A stretch of 11,197 bases of DNA, from contig NW_003132364.1 in the NCBI RefSeq assembly GCF_000003605.2, forward strand, positions 1-11,197, in the 5' to 3' direction. A program made the position numbers and the translations under genes. A model generated the notes under the pieces. That model did no database searches and was not told where the DNA came from. It saw only the letters and a list, made by a program, of their open reading frames with translations. This document shows positions 1 to 8,595 of the stretch, piece by piece (position 1 is the first letter of the stretch; each line of letters opens with the position of its first letter). The DNA is from Saccoglossus kowalevskii. Its lineage: Eukaryota; Hemichordata; Enteropneusta; Harrimaniidae.

Positions 1-974
1 TAGTATGGCCACACATTGGTAGTTTTCGGGTCTTACTCGTATCTTTAGTATGGCCACACATTGGTAGTTTTCGGGTCTTACTCGTATCTTTAGTATGGCC
101 ACACATTGGTAGTTTTCGAGTCTTACTCGTATCTTTAGCATGGCCACACATTGGTAGTTTTCGGGTCTTACTCGTATCTTTAGTATGGCCACACATTGGT
201 AGATTTCGGGTCTTACTCGTATCTTTAATATGGCCCCACATTGGTAGTTTTTGGGTCTTACTCGTATCTTTAGTATGGCCACACATTGGTAGTTTTCGAG
301 TCTTACTCGTATCTTTTGTATGGCCACACATTGGTAGTTTTCGAGTCTTACTCGTATCCTTTATTTGTCCACACATTGGTAGTTTTCGGGTCTTACTCGT
401 TTCTTTTATTTGTCCACACATTGGTAGTTTTCGGGTCTTTCTCGTTTCTTTTATTTGTCCACACATTGGTAGTTTTCGGGTCTTACTCGTTTCTTTTATT
501 TGTCCACACATTGGTAGTTTTCGGGTCTTACTCGTTTCTTTTATTTGTCCACACATTTATAGTTTTCGGGTCTTACTCGTTTCTTTTATTTGTCCACACA
601 TTGGTAGTTTTCGGGTCTTACTCGTTTCTTTTATTTGGCCACACATTGGTAGTTTTCGAGTCTTACTCGTACCTTTTGTATGGCCACACATTGGTAGTTT
701 TCGAGTCTTACTCGTACCTTTTGTTTGGCCACACCTTGGTAGTTTTCGAGTCATACTCGTAACTTTTGTATGGCCACACCTTGGTAGTTTTTGAGTCTTA
801 CTCGTGTCTTTTATATGGCCACACATTGTTAGTTTTCGGGTCTTAGTCGTATCCCTTAGTATGACCACACATTGGTAGTTTTCGGGTCTTATTCGTATCC
901 CTTTTTATGGCCACACATTGGTAGTTTTCGCGTCTTACTCTTATCCCTTAGTATGGCCTCACATTGGTAGTTTT
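1..974. repeat. 45-bp minisatellite array (about 21.5 units, truncated at window edge)
   Basis: The unit begins tagtatggccacacattggt and continues agttttcgggtcttactcgt plus five bases. Starts fall every 45 bp at 1, 46, 91 and so on to 811; the last three full units, from 811, 857 and 903, are 46 bp, and a partial unit starts at 949 and fades near 974. Units fall into blocks: tagtatggcc-type at 1-315, mixed at 316-360, six nearly identical ttatttgtcc/ttctt-type units at 361-630, then mixed ttgtatggcc-type units and degenerate terminal units. Because 45 is a multiple of three, a reading frame persists through the array and yields a spurious 15-residue repeat protein. I see no reason to call it coding. 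The left end lies outside the window. Confidence 0.98.
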
Positions 975-2070
975 TTTATTTTAGCAGGAAATTCTATATC
1001 ATTTCAGGATGTCGTATTGGCCTAAAATATGACATATAGGACAAAGTTACGAAAAAATGAAATTCATCTTCAATCTTATTTAGCGAGTTTTTGCCTGTGC
1101 TTTCTCATTTGCTTAATTGTGGTTACTTGTTAAAAATGTAAACATAACAATTCTTATTTAATTAGTGAAGTAAAATTCAAAATATCGTGTTTTTGTACTC
1201 AGTATACGTTCTCAACTCTGAATTTTCTTTCTATAGTTTTATGTTAATGTTTTATATGCTTCTTTAGTATTTGCTGCATATAAAATTCCCTGTTCTCATT
1301 ATTTCAATATATCTTGCTCAGATAGAATTCACAAAAAATTTACGTTTTTGTTCATGGAAAGCTTGTTTCACCAGGCTGTATTCGGGAAGACTTTTAAATC
1401 GTGAACCGTATTTCAAAAGATTAGTTTGGGTGTCAATTATTAATGGCAGTTTTTTTTATCTCAGCTCTAGATGCTAACTTTGCAGTGAATTTGTTAAGAC
1501 ATAGTAGCTGCTTGTAAAATGTTAAGTGATTTTTTTAGTTGGGGTTTTATCCCACTTAACATTAGTAAGAATTTCAGTACTCCAAATATCTGAACCGTAT
1601 AGTAGGAATGGCTTTATACAGGCCTTGAAGAGACTTGTATATGTTTAACAGTTAGTTTCTTCTTGAATAAATTTACTTCATAGAGGGCATGGGCAGGTTT
1701 AAATGTACCAGTAAAATTACCATTCGAGGGAATTGGTACACTTGTAATAATTTGTTGTTGACAATAGAGCCTTTGTGGTCTATTCACTGTTCTATTTCTA
1801 AAAATAACAATTATACTTTTTGGCATATTTACTTGTAGCTTTCATCTGTGTCCCTATTATTTAGAGTATTAGATATGTCATCAATGGAGTTGATATAAAT
1901 AGAAATATATTGTCATTATCTACATGCAAGGTGCTGGCAAAGTGCTTGTTCGGCTATCGAAATATCCATGGGTGATAATGATAATATGAGATCCTTATCT
2001 GTTGCACATGCTTGGCGCAGATTTTAAGTAAAATATAATTTTGGCATTTCATATCACATAATAACCTGCA
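975..2070 (-). mobile_element. Decayed non-LTR retrotransposon (LINE) ORF2 fragment: late reverse transcriptase and C-terminal region
   Basis: Reading the minus strand gives, in the correct order, pieces of a LINE ORF2 with frameshifts and stops between them. These are a GYYVI..KIIFYLKSA stretch (about 2025-2068, weak), DNDNIFLFI (from 1920), KSIIVIFRNRTVNR and SNGNFTGTFK (within 1614-1826), KPFLLYGSDIW (1614-1582), VKWDKTPTKKI (from 1560), KQLLCLNKFTAKLASRAEI (1513-1457), LLKYGSRFKSLPEYSLVKQ (within 1449-1324) and IEDEFHFFV (1074-1048). The LYGSxIW, KTP, ASRAE and IEDEFHF signatures are what I know from the post-palm part of Jockey/CR1/L2-like invertebrate LINEs. The catalytic YxDD is not visible where it would fall (about 1900). 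A KYLG-type segment seems deleted before SNGNF. Most pieces share one frame, with excursions into the other two, so this is an old, non-functional copy. Upstream RT, endonuclease and ORF1 are absent. The clade is not resolved. Confidence 0.85.
1518..1563. repeat. 11-bp perfect inverted repeat inside the LINE relic
   Basis: AATGTTAAGTG at 1518-1528 is exactly reverse-complementary to CACTTAACATT at 1553-1563, with a 24-bp T- and G-rich spacer. It spans the junction where the LINE reading frame shifts (frame of 1560-1525 to frame of 1513-1457). It may be a chance product of decay or a templated mutation. Confidence 0.6.
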
Positions 2071-2257
2071 GTAAAAACTACTACTTTAGCAAATGAGACG
2101 ACTAACACATGCACAACTCAGTAAATGGTCTAAACGTAACCGACTCGATACATGTGAAACAGGTCTACTCAATTCGGTGGTATTGTGTTAGTTTAAAGGG
2201 CGTTGGTCGTTTATGTTGATAAACATTGATTTTCCCATAACACAATGTGCTCGTCTA

Positions 2258-2420
<163 letters not shown>

Positions 2421-2594
2421 GTTTAGGAATGCTACACGCCACGTAATGACACACGGTGTATATCCATTTGAAATCTGGAGAGGAATTTAGTATTTTTTAT
2501 ATATGCAAACGACAGTTTTATCCTTCACAATACGAAGTTTTATTAAACATTTTATTCATTTGTTGCCATTGCCAATTTGTTTATTTGCAAAATC

Positions 2595-2652
2595 TTCTAG
2601 CACACCCTAACCTAATGTTATACAATTTTCTAGCACACCCTAACCTAATGTT
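2595..2652. repeat. 33-bp tandem duplication (two copies, 25 bp identical)
   Basis: The 25-bp segment from TTCTAGCACACCC through TAACCTAATGTT occurs at 2595-2619 and again at 2628-2652, joined by 8 unrelated bases. It is a simple local duplication. Each copy contains ACCCTAACCTAA, which superficially resembles telomeric CCCTAA/CCTAA, but only one unit of each type is present. Confidence 0.95.
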
Positions 2653-2656
2653 TTAA

Positions 2657-3735
2657 AATCTGGAGCCCTTAATTGCTGTTAGTGGTATCACTCCCAAATT
2701 CAAGAAGGTGTCAAACTTTGTTGTAAACAAGTGTTTTGTCCAGGGTTGGGTTGTCCACTTCAGTGTGCTCTTGACATATGTACAGCTTGACATTTTAGCT
2801 ATTTTGTGAGATGAAAGTAGATGGTGAAGAAAATATAAAAACTGTTCATGTGGTGATAACGAATTGCTTCAAGCATCGTCTGTACAAGTCTTTTCTATAT
2901 ACGTTCTTGTCTCAGAATTCCTTGAGGAATACTTGCGTTATCTTAAATCCACGCATACTTTAGTACATTGGGGTTTGCAGACTAATTGCTCTATCGATAC
3001 TGTGCTAGTGCATTCACGTGTAACCACAAAGTATTCGCCGAGATTAAGATTCTATAATTAAGGCGGTTGGCCGTGAAGGGCGACTTGCACATAAAGCAAG
3101 GTATAATTGCTTTCATGTCAAAAACTGTGCTTGTTGTCACTTACACCAAGGTAAACGAATCAATAGCTTCACAAAATACATCAACACATTAATATTGGTT
3201 GCTCGATTCCATCAGCATTAAGTTAATTAAGTAGACGGCGTTAGAATAAGTGCACGTTTTCAGAGATATGTATTCACCCATGAACACAAAACTTGATATA
3301 GATCACAGAAATACATTTACTTACTCACATCCTACTACATACGGGTAATTACAACCACAATCTCGATTTGAAAAATGGAAATGTCATGCATTTTCGGCTA
3401 CTACGCAAAGGTCCTTAGCAGTATTTTCCCGTCTAGACTTCTCACAATTCGTGTTTTATAATTATGCTATCTTTAATACTATATTATACAAATAAGATAT
3501 CGAGGATATGGTAATAATTTTCAAGCTTAAGTTCCGAGATGAGAACTAATCTTAATCGAACTAGAACATATCTGTATTATCGTCGTAAAAACATTATTAT
3601 ACATCTTTCCATTTCATACGATTTTTGCATGAATATGGTGATTATTAGTTGTCTTGATGTAGTCTGGATCGATTGATTTTTTACGTTCAACTGATGTTCA
3701 TTTCAGGAATAAATGTCCGTTCATTCAAATACTAA
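2657..3735. other. Unassigned stretch with two short open frames, no recognised gene
   Basis: Two plus-strand stop-to-stop stretches are open: 2657-2806 (50 codons, containing SGITPKFKKVSNFVVNKC) and 2828-3061 (78 codons, containing SEFLEEYLRYLKSTHTL). Neither starts at a convincing ATG or matches a family I know. They could be remnants of another element or chance. A 7-bp inverted repeat (AAAGCAA / TTGCTTT) lies near 3093-3113. From 3114 to 3735 I see only AT-rich sequence without a supported feature, apart from an acceptor-like TTTCAG near 3705 and a donor-like GTAAGT at 3736. Confidence 0.4.
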
Positions 3736-3779
3736 GTAAGTACAACTCAATGGATTCAGTCTCTTCAGGGGAGGTTGTC

Positions 3780-3795
3780 GACTCGCAGTCGAGTC
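3780..3795. repeat. Perfect 6-bp-arm hairpin
   Basis: GACTCG (3780-3785), loop CAGT, CGAGTC (3790-3795). The arms are exact. Confidence 0.85.
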
Positions 3796-3833
3796 AAAGC
3801 ATATGCAGAAGACATTTTACAGAAATTTTACAC

Positions 3834-3850
3834 TTGTCGACTGTCGACAA
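3834..3850. repeat. Perfect 7-bp-arm hairpin
   Basis: TTGTCGA (3834-3840), loop CTG, TCGACAA (3844-3850). It lies 38 bp after another perfect hairpin, and both contain a GTCGA core. Confidence 0.85.
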
Positions 3851-3992
3851 ACAAATTACTTTATTTTGAAACATTACCGTCTTCTTTGAAATGTCGCGTT
3901 ATTGTTCCATACTTGGAATTCCTATTTCTTTGTAACTTATGCGTATATCGTGACAGGCGTATGATATAAATATATATTCCGCGTAGCGCCAT

Positions 3993-4049
3993 ATTGGATT
4001 AGGCTCTATGCGTACACGAGATGCGTATAGAATTGACTCCAAATCCAAT
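3993..4049. repeat. 8-bp inverted repeat flanking an ATGCGTA direct repeat
   Basis: ATTGGATT (3993-4000) and AATCCAAT (4042-4049) are exact reverse complements. Between them ATGCGTA occurs twice, and related gcgtat words lie just upstream. A GCGCCATATTGG string at the left arm resembles YY1-type sites. Confidence 0.6.
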
Positions 4050-5175
4050 CTGATACCAACTGTCATTGTCACTGTTTCTCCATATTATTAGTATTTATTA
4101 GCGGTGATATCTTCTATTTTCATTTATTCACGACCAAAACCCAAGAGTAAAACATAAAGTAGAACGCTATGGCCCTGGAACGTGAATGAGTGTAAGGCAT
4201 CGTGTGGTGAATGATGAAGTCGATGATAAACAATGTTTAAAGTTGGCACATCGTATGAAGTGATTTGCTTGAGTTTGTTTTTGGCAATATACTTCTATTT
4301 TACGTCAAAAATCCCGGATCACCGAAAATTTTGCATATTGTTGCACAGAACTTAATGTCACAATGTTACACAGATTCAGGGCCGATGGAACGCAGTGGAG
4401 TAAATATGTTCTGATAGTGAACAACAGTGACGTAACGCAATGTCAAATATGGAGAATGGCACATTAATCATATACTGCTATCAATTCAGTAATAACGACC
4501 GCTATGCTGTCCATAGAACATTGTTACTATTCAGCAAGAACATTTCCTTATATATCAATACGTGGCGGGATACACTTAATTATCTCAAGGTATTCGTAAA
4601 ATATAGGTTTTAAAAAATAGGTCAAATGAAATCAAGCTTTATGTATTTAAACTATGAACACAATGTTAATATTTGCTTAATGTTTTCTTATTGCTGTTTT
4701 CAAAATAGCATTTGGAACCCTATAACATGATAATGTTCTCCACTAATTTCCCAATCGTGCGATTTGTTTTACAATTCTGATGGGAAAACTAACAAACTCT
4801 AACGCGGGTTTATGTAGCTGTTGAAATTTTTATAAAACACGTGGATCGCAATTTGAAACATACAAATGCCCGAATTGAAGTCTGTGAACACATCATCTGC
4901 TCAATATGCTGCTGTCTCTATGACAACACTCATCTCCTTCCATAGCACTTTGTTCATATAATATAGTTAAGAGAGTTCGCGCCGGAGCCGAATTCAATGC
5001 ATAATTATGTAATTTCTATAAAATATAATGGTAGATTATTAAGTCGTGGAATCTTGTAAAACAAAATGTGCTTTGAAAATATGTATCACTCTACCATAGA
5101 TACGTGTTATTGAAAGTATTTTATGGGGGAAATTACATTTAGTGTTATTATATGCTTTACGAACCGTCTTATATA
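4050..5175. other. AT-rich stretch, no supported gene
   Basis: No ORF of note lies on either strand and no recognisable domain, RNA gene or repeat is visible. A small GC-rich spot at 4976-4990 contains TTCGCGCC, an E2F-like word, in otherwise AT-rich DNA. It could be intronic or intergenic. Confidence 0.6.
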
Positions 5176-5212
5176 TATATTTGGATTTAGCCTACCCGTT
5201 GTTTTCAGCGAG
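5176..5212 (+). promoter_or_regulatory. Possible core promoter (TATA-like run plus TCAG initiator)
   Basis: A TATATATAT run ends in TATATTTGG. The T at 5176 is 31 bp before the A of TTTTCAGCG at 5207, the usual TATA-to-initiator spacing in animals. An ATG 16 bp after this A opens a 21-codon ORF. In DNA this AT-rich such pairs arise by chance, so support is weak. Confidence 0.2.
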
Positions 5213-5399
5213 TGAACATCCCGTACAATGCCAAATCTCGCGTGCTGTAACGTCATAATATACGTGAATGGGCGTAATTTCAATATAAACTAGTAGTATA
5301 TAATCATGACGACCGAGCGTTTAAATCACGCCTCGGCTTTCTACTTCGCTGTCTCGATTTCATTAACATAGGTATCCGGCACCGGCGCAGTATATCCTT

Positions 5400-5434
5400 T
5401 ATATTCGAGGGAAGCACGCTGCAGCAAGTCAGTT
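5400..5434 (+). promoter_or_regulatory. Candidate core promoter: TATA-like box and TCAGTT initiator
   Basis: TATATTC starts at 5400, and the A of TCAGTT lies at 5431, exactly 31 bp downstream. TCAGTT matches the animal initiator (TCAKTY) at all six positions. The region just upstream (5320-5395) is unusually GC-rich for this window (CACGCCTCGGC, CCGGCACCGGCGC). A CRE-like TAACGTCA lies about 190 bp upstream. No DPE match is seen at +28 to +32. Together with the strong splice donor 88 bp downstream, this is one of the better promoter candidates here. Confidence 0.35.
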
Positions 5435-5518
5435 ACCTATGAGCAGCCAACCATAGATTATACCATCGACTTACAACAACTCCATCACAGAATAAACCCG
5501 ATCTCGTCACTAAATTCG
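5431..5518 (+). other. Candidate non-coding first exon (5' UTR) ending in a strong splice donor
   Basis: The 88-bp stretch from the putative start at 5431 ends in TTCG|GTAAGTCAG; GTAAGT at 5519-5524 is the consensus donor core. It is C- and A-rich (CAACAACTCCATCACAG), as 5' UTRs often are. The only ATG (5439) opens a five-codon reading (Met-Ser-Ser-Gln-Pro-stop), which would be an upstream ORF. No partner exon is identified in the window, so the rest of such a gene would lie further right, possibly beyond 11197. Confidence 0.3.
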
Positions 5519-5551
5519 GTAAGTCAGTTGAATATGTTGTCATCTTTAGTA

Positions 5552-5625
5552 CAGTGATATTGCAAGTTGTCAGTGAGGGGGGAGGGGAATAGAGGTTGGG
5601 CTTTTAATTCTGCAGTGATATTGCA
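5552..5625. repeat. 13-bp direct repeat with a G-rich spacer
   Basis: CAGTGATATTGCA occurs at 5552-5564 and 5613-5625, and a shortened CAGTGCAA lies near 5648. Between the copies is a G-rich run (GAGGGGGGAGGGGAA, then GGTTGGG), unusual for the window. Confidence 0.7.
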
Positions 5626-6917
5626 TTTATAATATTCGATACCAGAACAGTGCAAATTGTATTGTATTTATCTATGCCTGTCAACTCGTAAACCATAAAC
5701 TGTTAAACAATGTTTAGAATAACCAGCGTATAAATCGGATAATACAGACATAATATTTATCGAATGATCATCACATGCGAACAACCTCCACTCCTGATAA
5801 ATCAAGAAAGAATTGATGTTAGTATTACTAAATTGAAATTACTGTTAATTTATTTTAATGTCAAGTAGTTTGTTAATTTTAACGTACGACAAACTGTTAT
5901 GGCCGACTAGTATTCATTTACTAAGTCACCAATATTTACAATGATCAGCGTGACTACTAAATAAATGTTCAACTAATTTGTGTACACCGTGTTGTTGTGA
6001 TCAATATCAGATATTGCGTTCACCGTATACTTTGTTTTACGTTTGTTGAACATTATCAAATACGACACATCACACTTCAATAAGTACAAAGTGTTTGGCA
6101 CACATATAAAGTTATTTGGAATGATGACATTTGTATTATATACTAATATTGATAACAATCCGCGGAAAATTACTCTTTTTGAATAAGTTAAATTTTAAGT
6201 TTCTTATGTATTGCTATTTGACGGGCAATAGTTAAAAATACGATAATAATTATAGCTCGTGTAAACAAATCTTGAAAGATGTGTGAAATTTTCTATATGG
6301 GATGTAATGTTCATAAACAATGACGCTAATGGTGGTTCAGAAAGTTTAAACAATTTGCATTATTGTGTTTCCGCGTGGTGTGGCAGTATTGTCAAATACG
6401 TTATGTTAAGCCGTTTGTTGCTATGTACAAAGTGACGATTGTTGCTATGAACGAAATGACCTTGCGCCCATGAAGTTAACATCGAAGGAGGCTGTAAGTT
6501 GATGAAGTAATGAGAGCAAATATCACACACGACCAGAACACACAGTTTAGTGTACTCAGAATATACGCAGATTGTAAACCTATTAGTCTAGTACGTCTAC
6601 GACAAGGTGTAATAAGATAATTTACATTATTACTTATGATTTAAAAGCCTAGTAATAGAAAAATAATGATCTTTAAATCCTCAACACCATAGTTACTGAT
6701 GTGATCTCAAAACTATTATAATGCAACCTAAACTCTACCATCTCGTTTCTAAAGACTCACTCTGAATCTTGATAATTGATTGGTGGTTAGGGATGTATAC
6801 CTGAGTGTCTATATTGTACTCCAGGCAATTCACTTCAATTATGCAGATTTCCCCCGGCTATCGAGATAACACCGGTTTCAACACACAAGTTTCACAATCA
6901 GCATATTACATGTGTTT
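5626..6917. other. AT-rich stretch, no supported gene
   Basis: No convincing coding frame or RNA gene. The only precise structure is a near-perfect palindrome, CAATATC-A-GATATTG, at 6002-6016. A 61-codon minus-strand frame at 5973-6158 has no recognisable domain and lies in AT-rich DNA. Confidence 0.6.
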
Positions 6918-6929
6918 TGCGCATGCGCT
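6918..6929. promoter_or_regulatory. NRF1-like palindromic site
   Basis: TGCGCATGCGCT matches the NRF1 consensus (YGCGCAYGCGCR) at 11 of 12 positions and contains the perfect palindrome GCGCATGCGC. NRF1 motifs are typical of CpG promoters across animals. No transcript start is identified close by, so function is only inferred from the motif. Confidence 0.3.
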
Positions 6930-7525
6930 AAGTATTATTCACTTGGGTTGCAAACTACGGTAATGGATGAATTTTCCCGGAATTTAAATACAGCCACGCA
7001 ACTTTTTATTTGCAATTCCAAACCAATTTTCGTCAAAGTGTATTTATCTTGCCCAAATCAATGTAAACGTACATGAGTCTGGCAGGGTGAAGGATAATCA
7101 AGAAAAGAGCAAACGATTTCATTCTTATGTAAGAAAACTATCGTAAGATTTCACTTTTGTGGTTGTGTAATGTAATAGCAACTTCGACGATAAGATCATA
7201 TCTGGAGCAATGGTATGACAAAGTGTCGCAAATGAAGGAATCTGTACAGTCATTGAAACACGGTAGAACCATATATAAATGTCCATCATTTCTTTCGTGT
7301 ACTGTACTGTGTTGTCTACATTATGTTGTACGTGGCAGTCTAATACGTTATAATCAGATTTATTTCTAACTATAATGATAGCTATCAATTTTATTGATCA
7401 CTGAATGCCAGATGTGTTTCCGAGAAATAAATTCGAACATTTAGTTCCTTGAAGAGTGTCAGAGTTTCCTTCATTGCTTACAATAAATACAGTTTTATTC
7501 CACCTTTCCTTCCTGTCCCTTTCAC
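6930..7525. other. Unassigned stretch with overlapping short frames on both strands
   Basis: Two frames overlap antisense: 7157-7369 plus (70 codons, TTG start, containing RSYLEQWYDKVSQMKES) and 7125-7388 minus (87 codons). At most one could be coding. Neither matches a family I recognise and neither has supporting splice or start context. Confidence 0.4.
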
Positions 7526-7561
7526 TATAAATATACCGAGGCCGGAATCTGTCATCTTCAG
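7526..7561 (+). promoter_or_regulatory. Candidate TATA-box promoter
   Basis: TATAAATA (7526-7533) is a consensus TATA box, followed directly by GC-rich sequence (CCGAGGCCGG). It is preceded by a pyrimidine-rich tract (CCTTTCCTTCCTGTCCCTTT). Possible initiators are TCATCT (A at 7554, 28 bp from the first T) and TTCAGA (A at 7560, 34 bp), both slightly off ideal spacing. Downstream, 7764 begins a short ATG frame (Met-Lys-Pro-Pro-Ala-Lys-His-stop) in good context (acaacaATGa). Confidence 0.25.
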
Positions 7562-7932
7562 AACGAACCGTTTGTACTCTAATCTAAAGCGCCTCCATTG
7601 ATCCCGTAGATTATTGGCATTAACCAATCAAACATAACAGGAAACAAAGCACGACTCATGCTGAATTTGTCTACTATTTGGTCATTTTTACAGATATTTT
7701 AGTGTGAGATCGTTAACAGTTTTTCAGCGTGCATTCAAGAATCGTTCTGTATACACTACAACAATGAAACCACCTGCCAAGCATTGAATGCACCGATATG
7801 TGGGACATTTTAAAAATAGAAAAGACGTGATCTACGATGGCACGTGGTATCATTGAAATCGCATACACACATTGTGTTATGTTAATACAGGGCTGTCACG
7901 TTGCCCCCAAGTGAGTATAAAACTCAATATTA

Positions 7933-7971
7933 TACTCAATATGAGTAATTAATTCAGATTTTTTGACGTCA
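7933..7971. promoter_or_regulatory. Perfect CRE palindrome next to a TACTCA/TGAGTA inverted repeat
   Basis: TGACGTCA at 7964-7971 is the full CREB/ATF consensus, inside the longer palindrome TTGACGTCAA. Just upstream, TACTCA-ATA-TGAGTA (7933-7947) is a perfect inverted repeat, and the ACTCAATAT word occurs twice from about 7922. Binding is inferred only from the motif. Confidence 0.35.
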
Positions 7972-8002
7972 ATGAAGATGAAATACTAGTACTTAAAAAC
8001 AA

Positions 8003-8254
8003 ATGAAACGTGACAACCGAACAGATCTGTCAGAAACATGTTACAAAACAATTACGCATAGTAAATCGTTACATTACAATTCTGATTTATTTGATGGCAA
8101 AGTAGTGATGGCGTCCCGAAAACGCAAAATTGCAGCAATATATCTTTATTGTTTTAAAATATTTCCGCTTCAAAACATGCCTTTTTATTATTCCTTTGGT
8201 CGGTATTCATTTACACTGCGTGAAAGAACTGTTTGGACTTCCTTTGGTTCGTAA
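8003..8254 (+). CDS. Short ATG ORF, 83 codons, unrecognised
   Basis: An ATG in fair context (acaaATGa) opens an 83-codon frame ending in TAA. The product is basic near its middle (MASRKRKIAA) and aromatic-rich in the second half (FYYSFGRYSF). I recognise no domain, signal peptide or clear membrane segment. A direct repeat of TTCCTTTGGT near its end causes the similar ends YSFG and TSFG. It sits about 30 bp after the CRE at 7964. A chance ORF is the more likely reading. Confidence 0.12.
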   Translation: MKRDNRTDLSETCYKTITHSKSLHYNSDLFDGKVVMASRKRKIAAIYLYCFKIFPLQNMPFYYSFGRYSFTLRERTVWTSFGS

Positions 8255-8573
8255 ATCACAGGCAATAACATTCTAATTACTAACTTCCCTCCGTAATAAA
8301 TTTCCAAAAGAAAACGACTGCTATGTAGGATTAATTATGTATTATTGTGATAGCAACTAGAGAAATATTTTCACTTCACCTTTTGCCATATACATGTATG
8401 TGTTTAGATGCATATATATTCCGGCCGCTCAGATATATAAAATATAGATATGGGGCGAGACTATTCTCCGTAATTATCTGTTCTCGTTTACATCCAATGT
8501 GTATGCATTCTCATATGTTTGAGTTGAGCGGGCAAAAATTGATTTAAAAAACCTTCTAAAATCGTCGATTTAC
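8255..8573. other. AT-rich stretch, no supported gene
   Basis: A 66-codon frame (8347-8547) has no recognisable features. Nothing else is seen. Confidence 0.6.
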
Positions 8574-8595
8574 CGCGGCAACTTAGTTGGCCGCG
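8574..8595. repeat. GC-rich hairpin, 10-bp arms with one bulge
   Basis: CGCGGCAACT (8574-8583) and AGTTGGCCGCG (8585-8595) are reverse complements apart from one extra base in the right arm. The stem begins with six G-C pairs in sequence that is otherwise strongly AT-rich, which makes it stand out. Confidence 0.75.

Larger units (their letters stand above)
3736..3971 (+). other. Exon-like open stretch, possible weak resemblance to a cyclic-nucleotide-gated channel C-linker
   Basis: This frame is open for about 78 codons with no ATG until its last few residues, so if it codes it is an internal exon. A plausible acceptor (CAGTCTCTTCAG) ends at 3768. The translation has SRVKAYAEDILQKF followed after about 15 residues by LPSSLKCRV. 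An R-V-x-x-Y ... L-P-x-S-L pair is the anchor pattern of the C-linker that follows S6 in CNG/HCN/KCNH-type channels. The spacing is about four residues longer than I expect, no S6 or cyclic-nucleotide-binding sequence is visible nearby, and no convincing donor ends it. Two perfect hairpins lie inside. Chance is at least as likely as a real exon. Confidence 0.12.

Noticed and set aside
286-868. Long plus- and minus-strand ORFs (158 and 103 codons) in the 45-bp array
   Set aside because: The 45-bp unit is divisible by three, so frames stay open automatically. The proteins are simple 15-residue repeats on both strands.
1271-1477. 68-codon plus-strand ORF
   Set aside because: It is antisense to the LINE relic, whose minus-strand pieces match a known protein order.
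2595-2652. Interstitial telomere repeat
   Set aside because: Only one CCCTAA and one CCTAA unit appear per copy, explained by a 33-bp duplication.
3197-3216. tRNA-type B box (GCTCGATTCC) suggesting a tRNA or SINE
   Set aside because: The first bases mismatch the B box, and no A box or cloverleaf arms are found upstream.
7125-7388. Overlapping 87- and 70-codon ORFs on opposite strands
   Set aside because: No recognisable domain, non-ATG start on the plus strand, and no splice or promoter support.
7893-7915. 20-bp microexon between an ATACAG acceptor and an AA|GTGAGT donor
   Set aside because: The acceptor lacks a polypyrimidine tract and no flanking exons support it.
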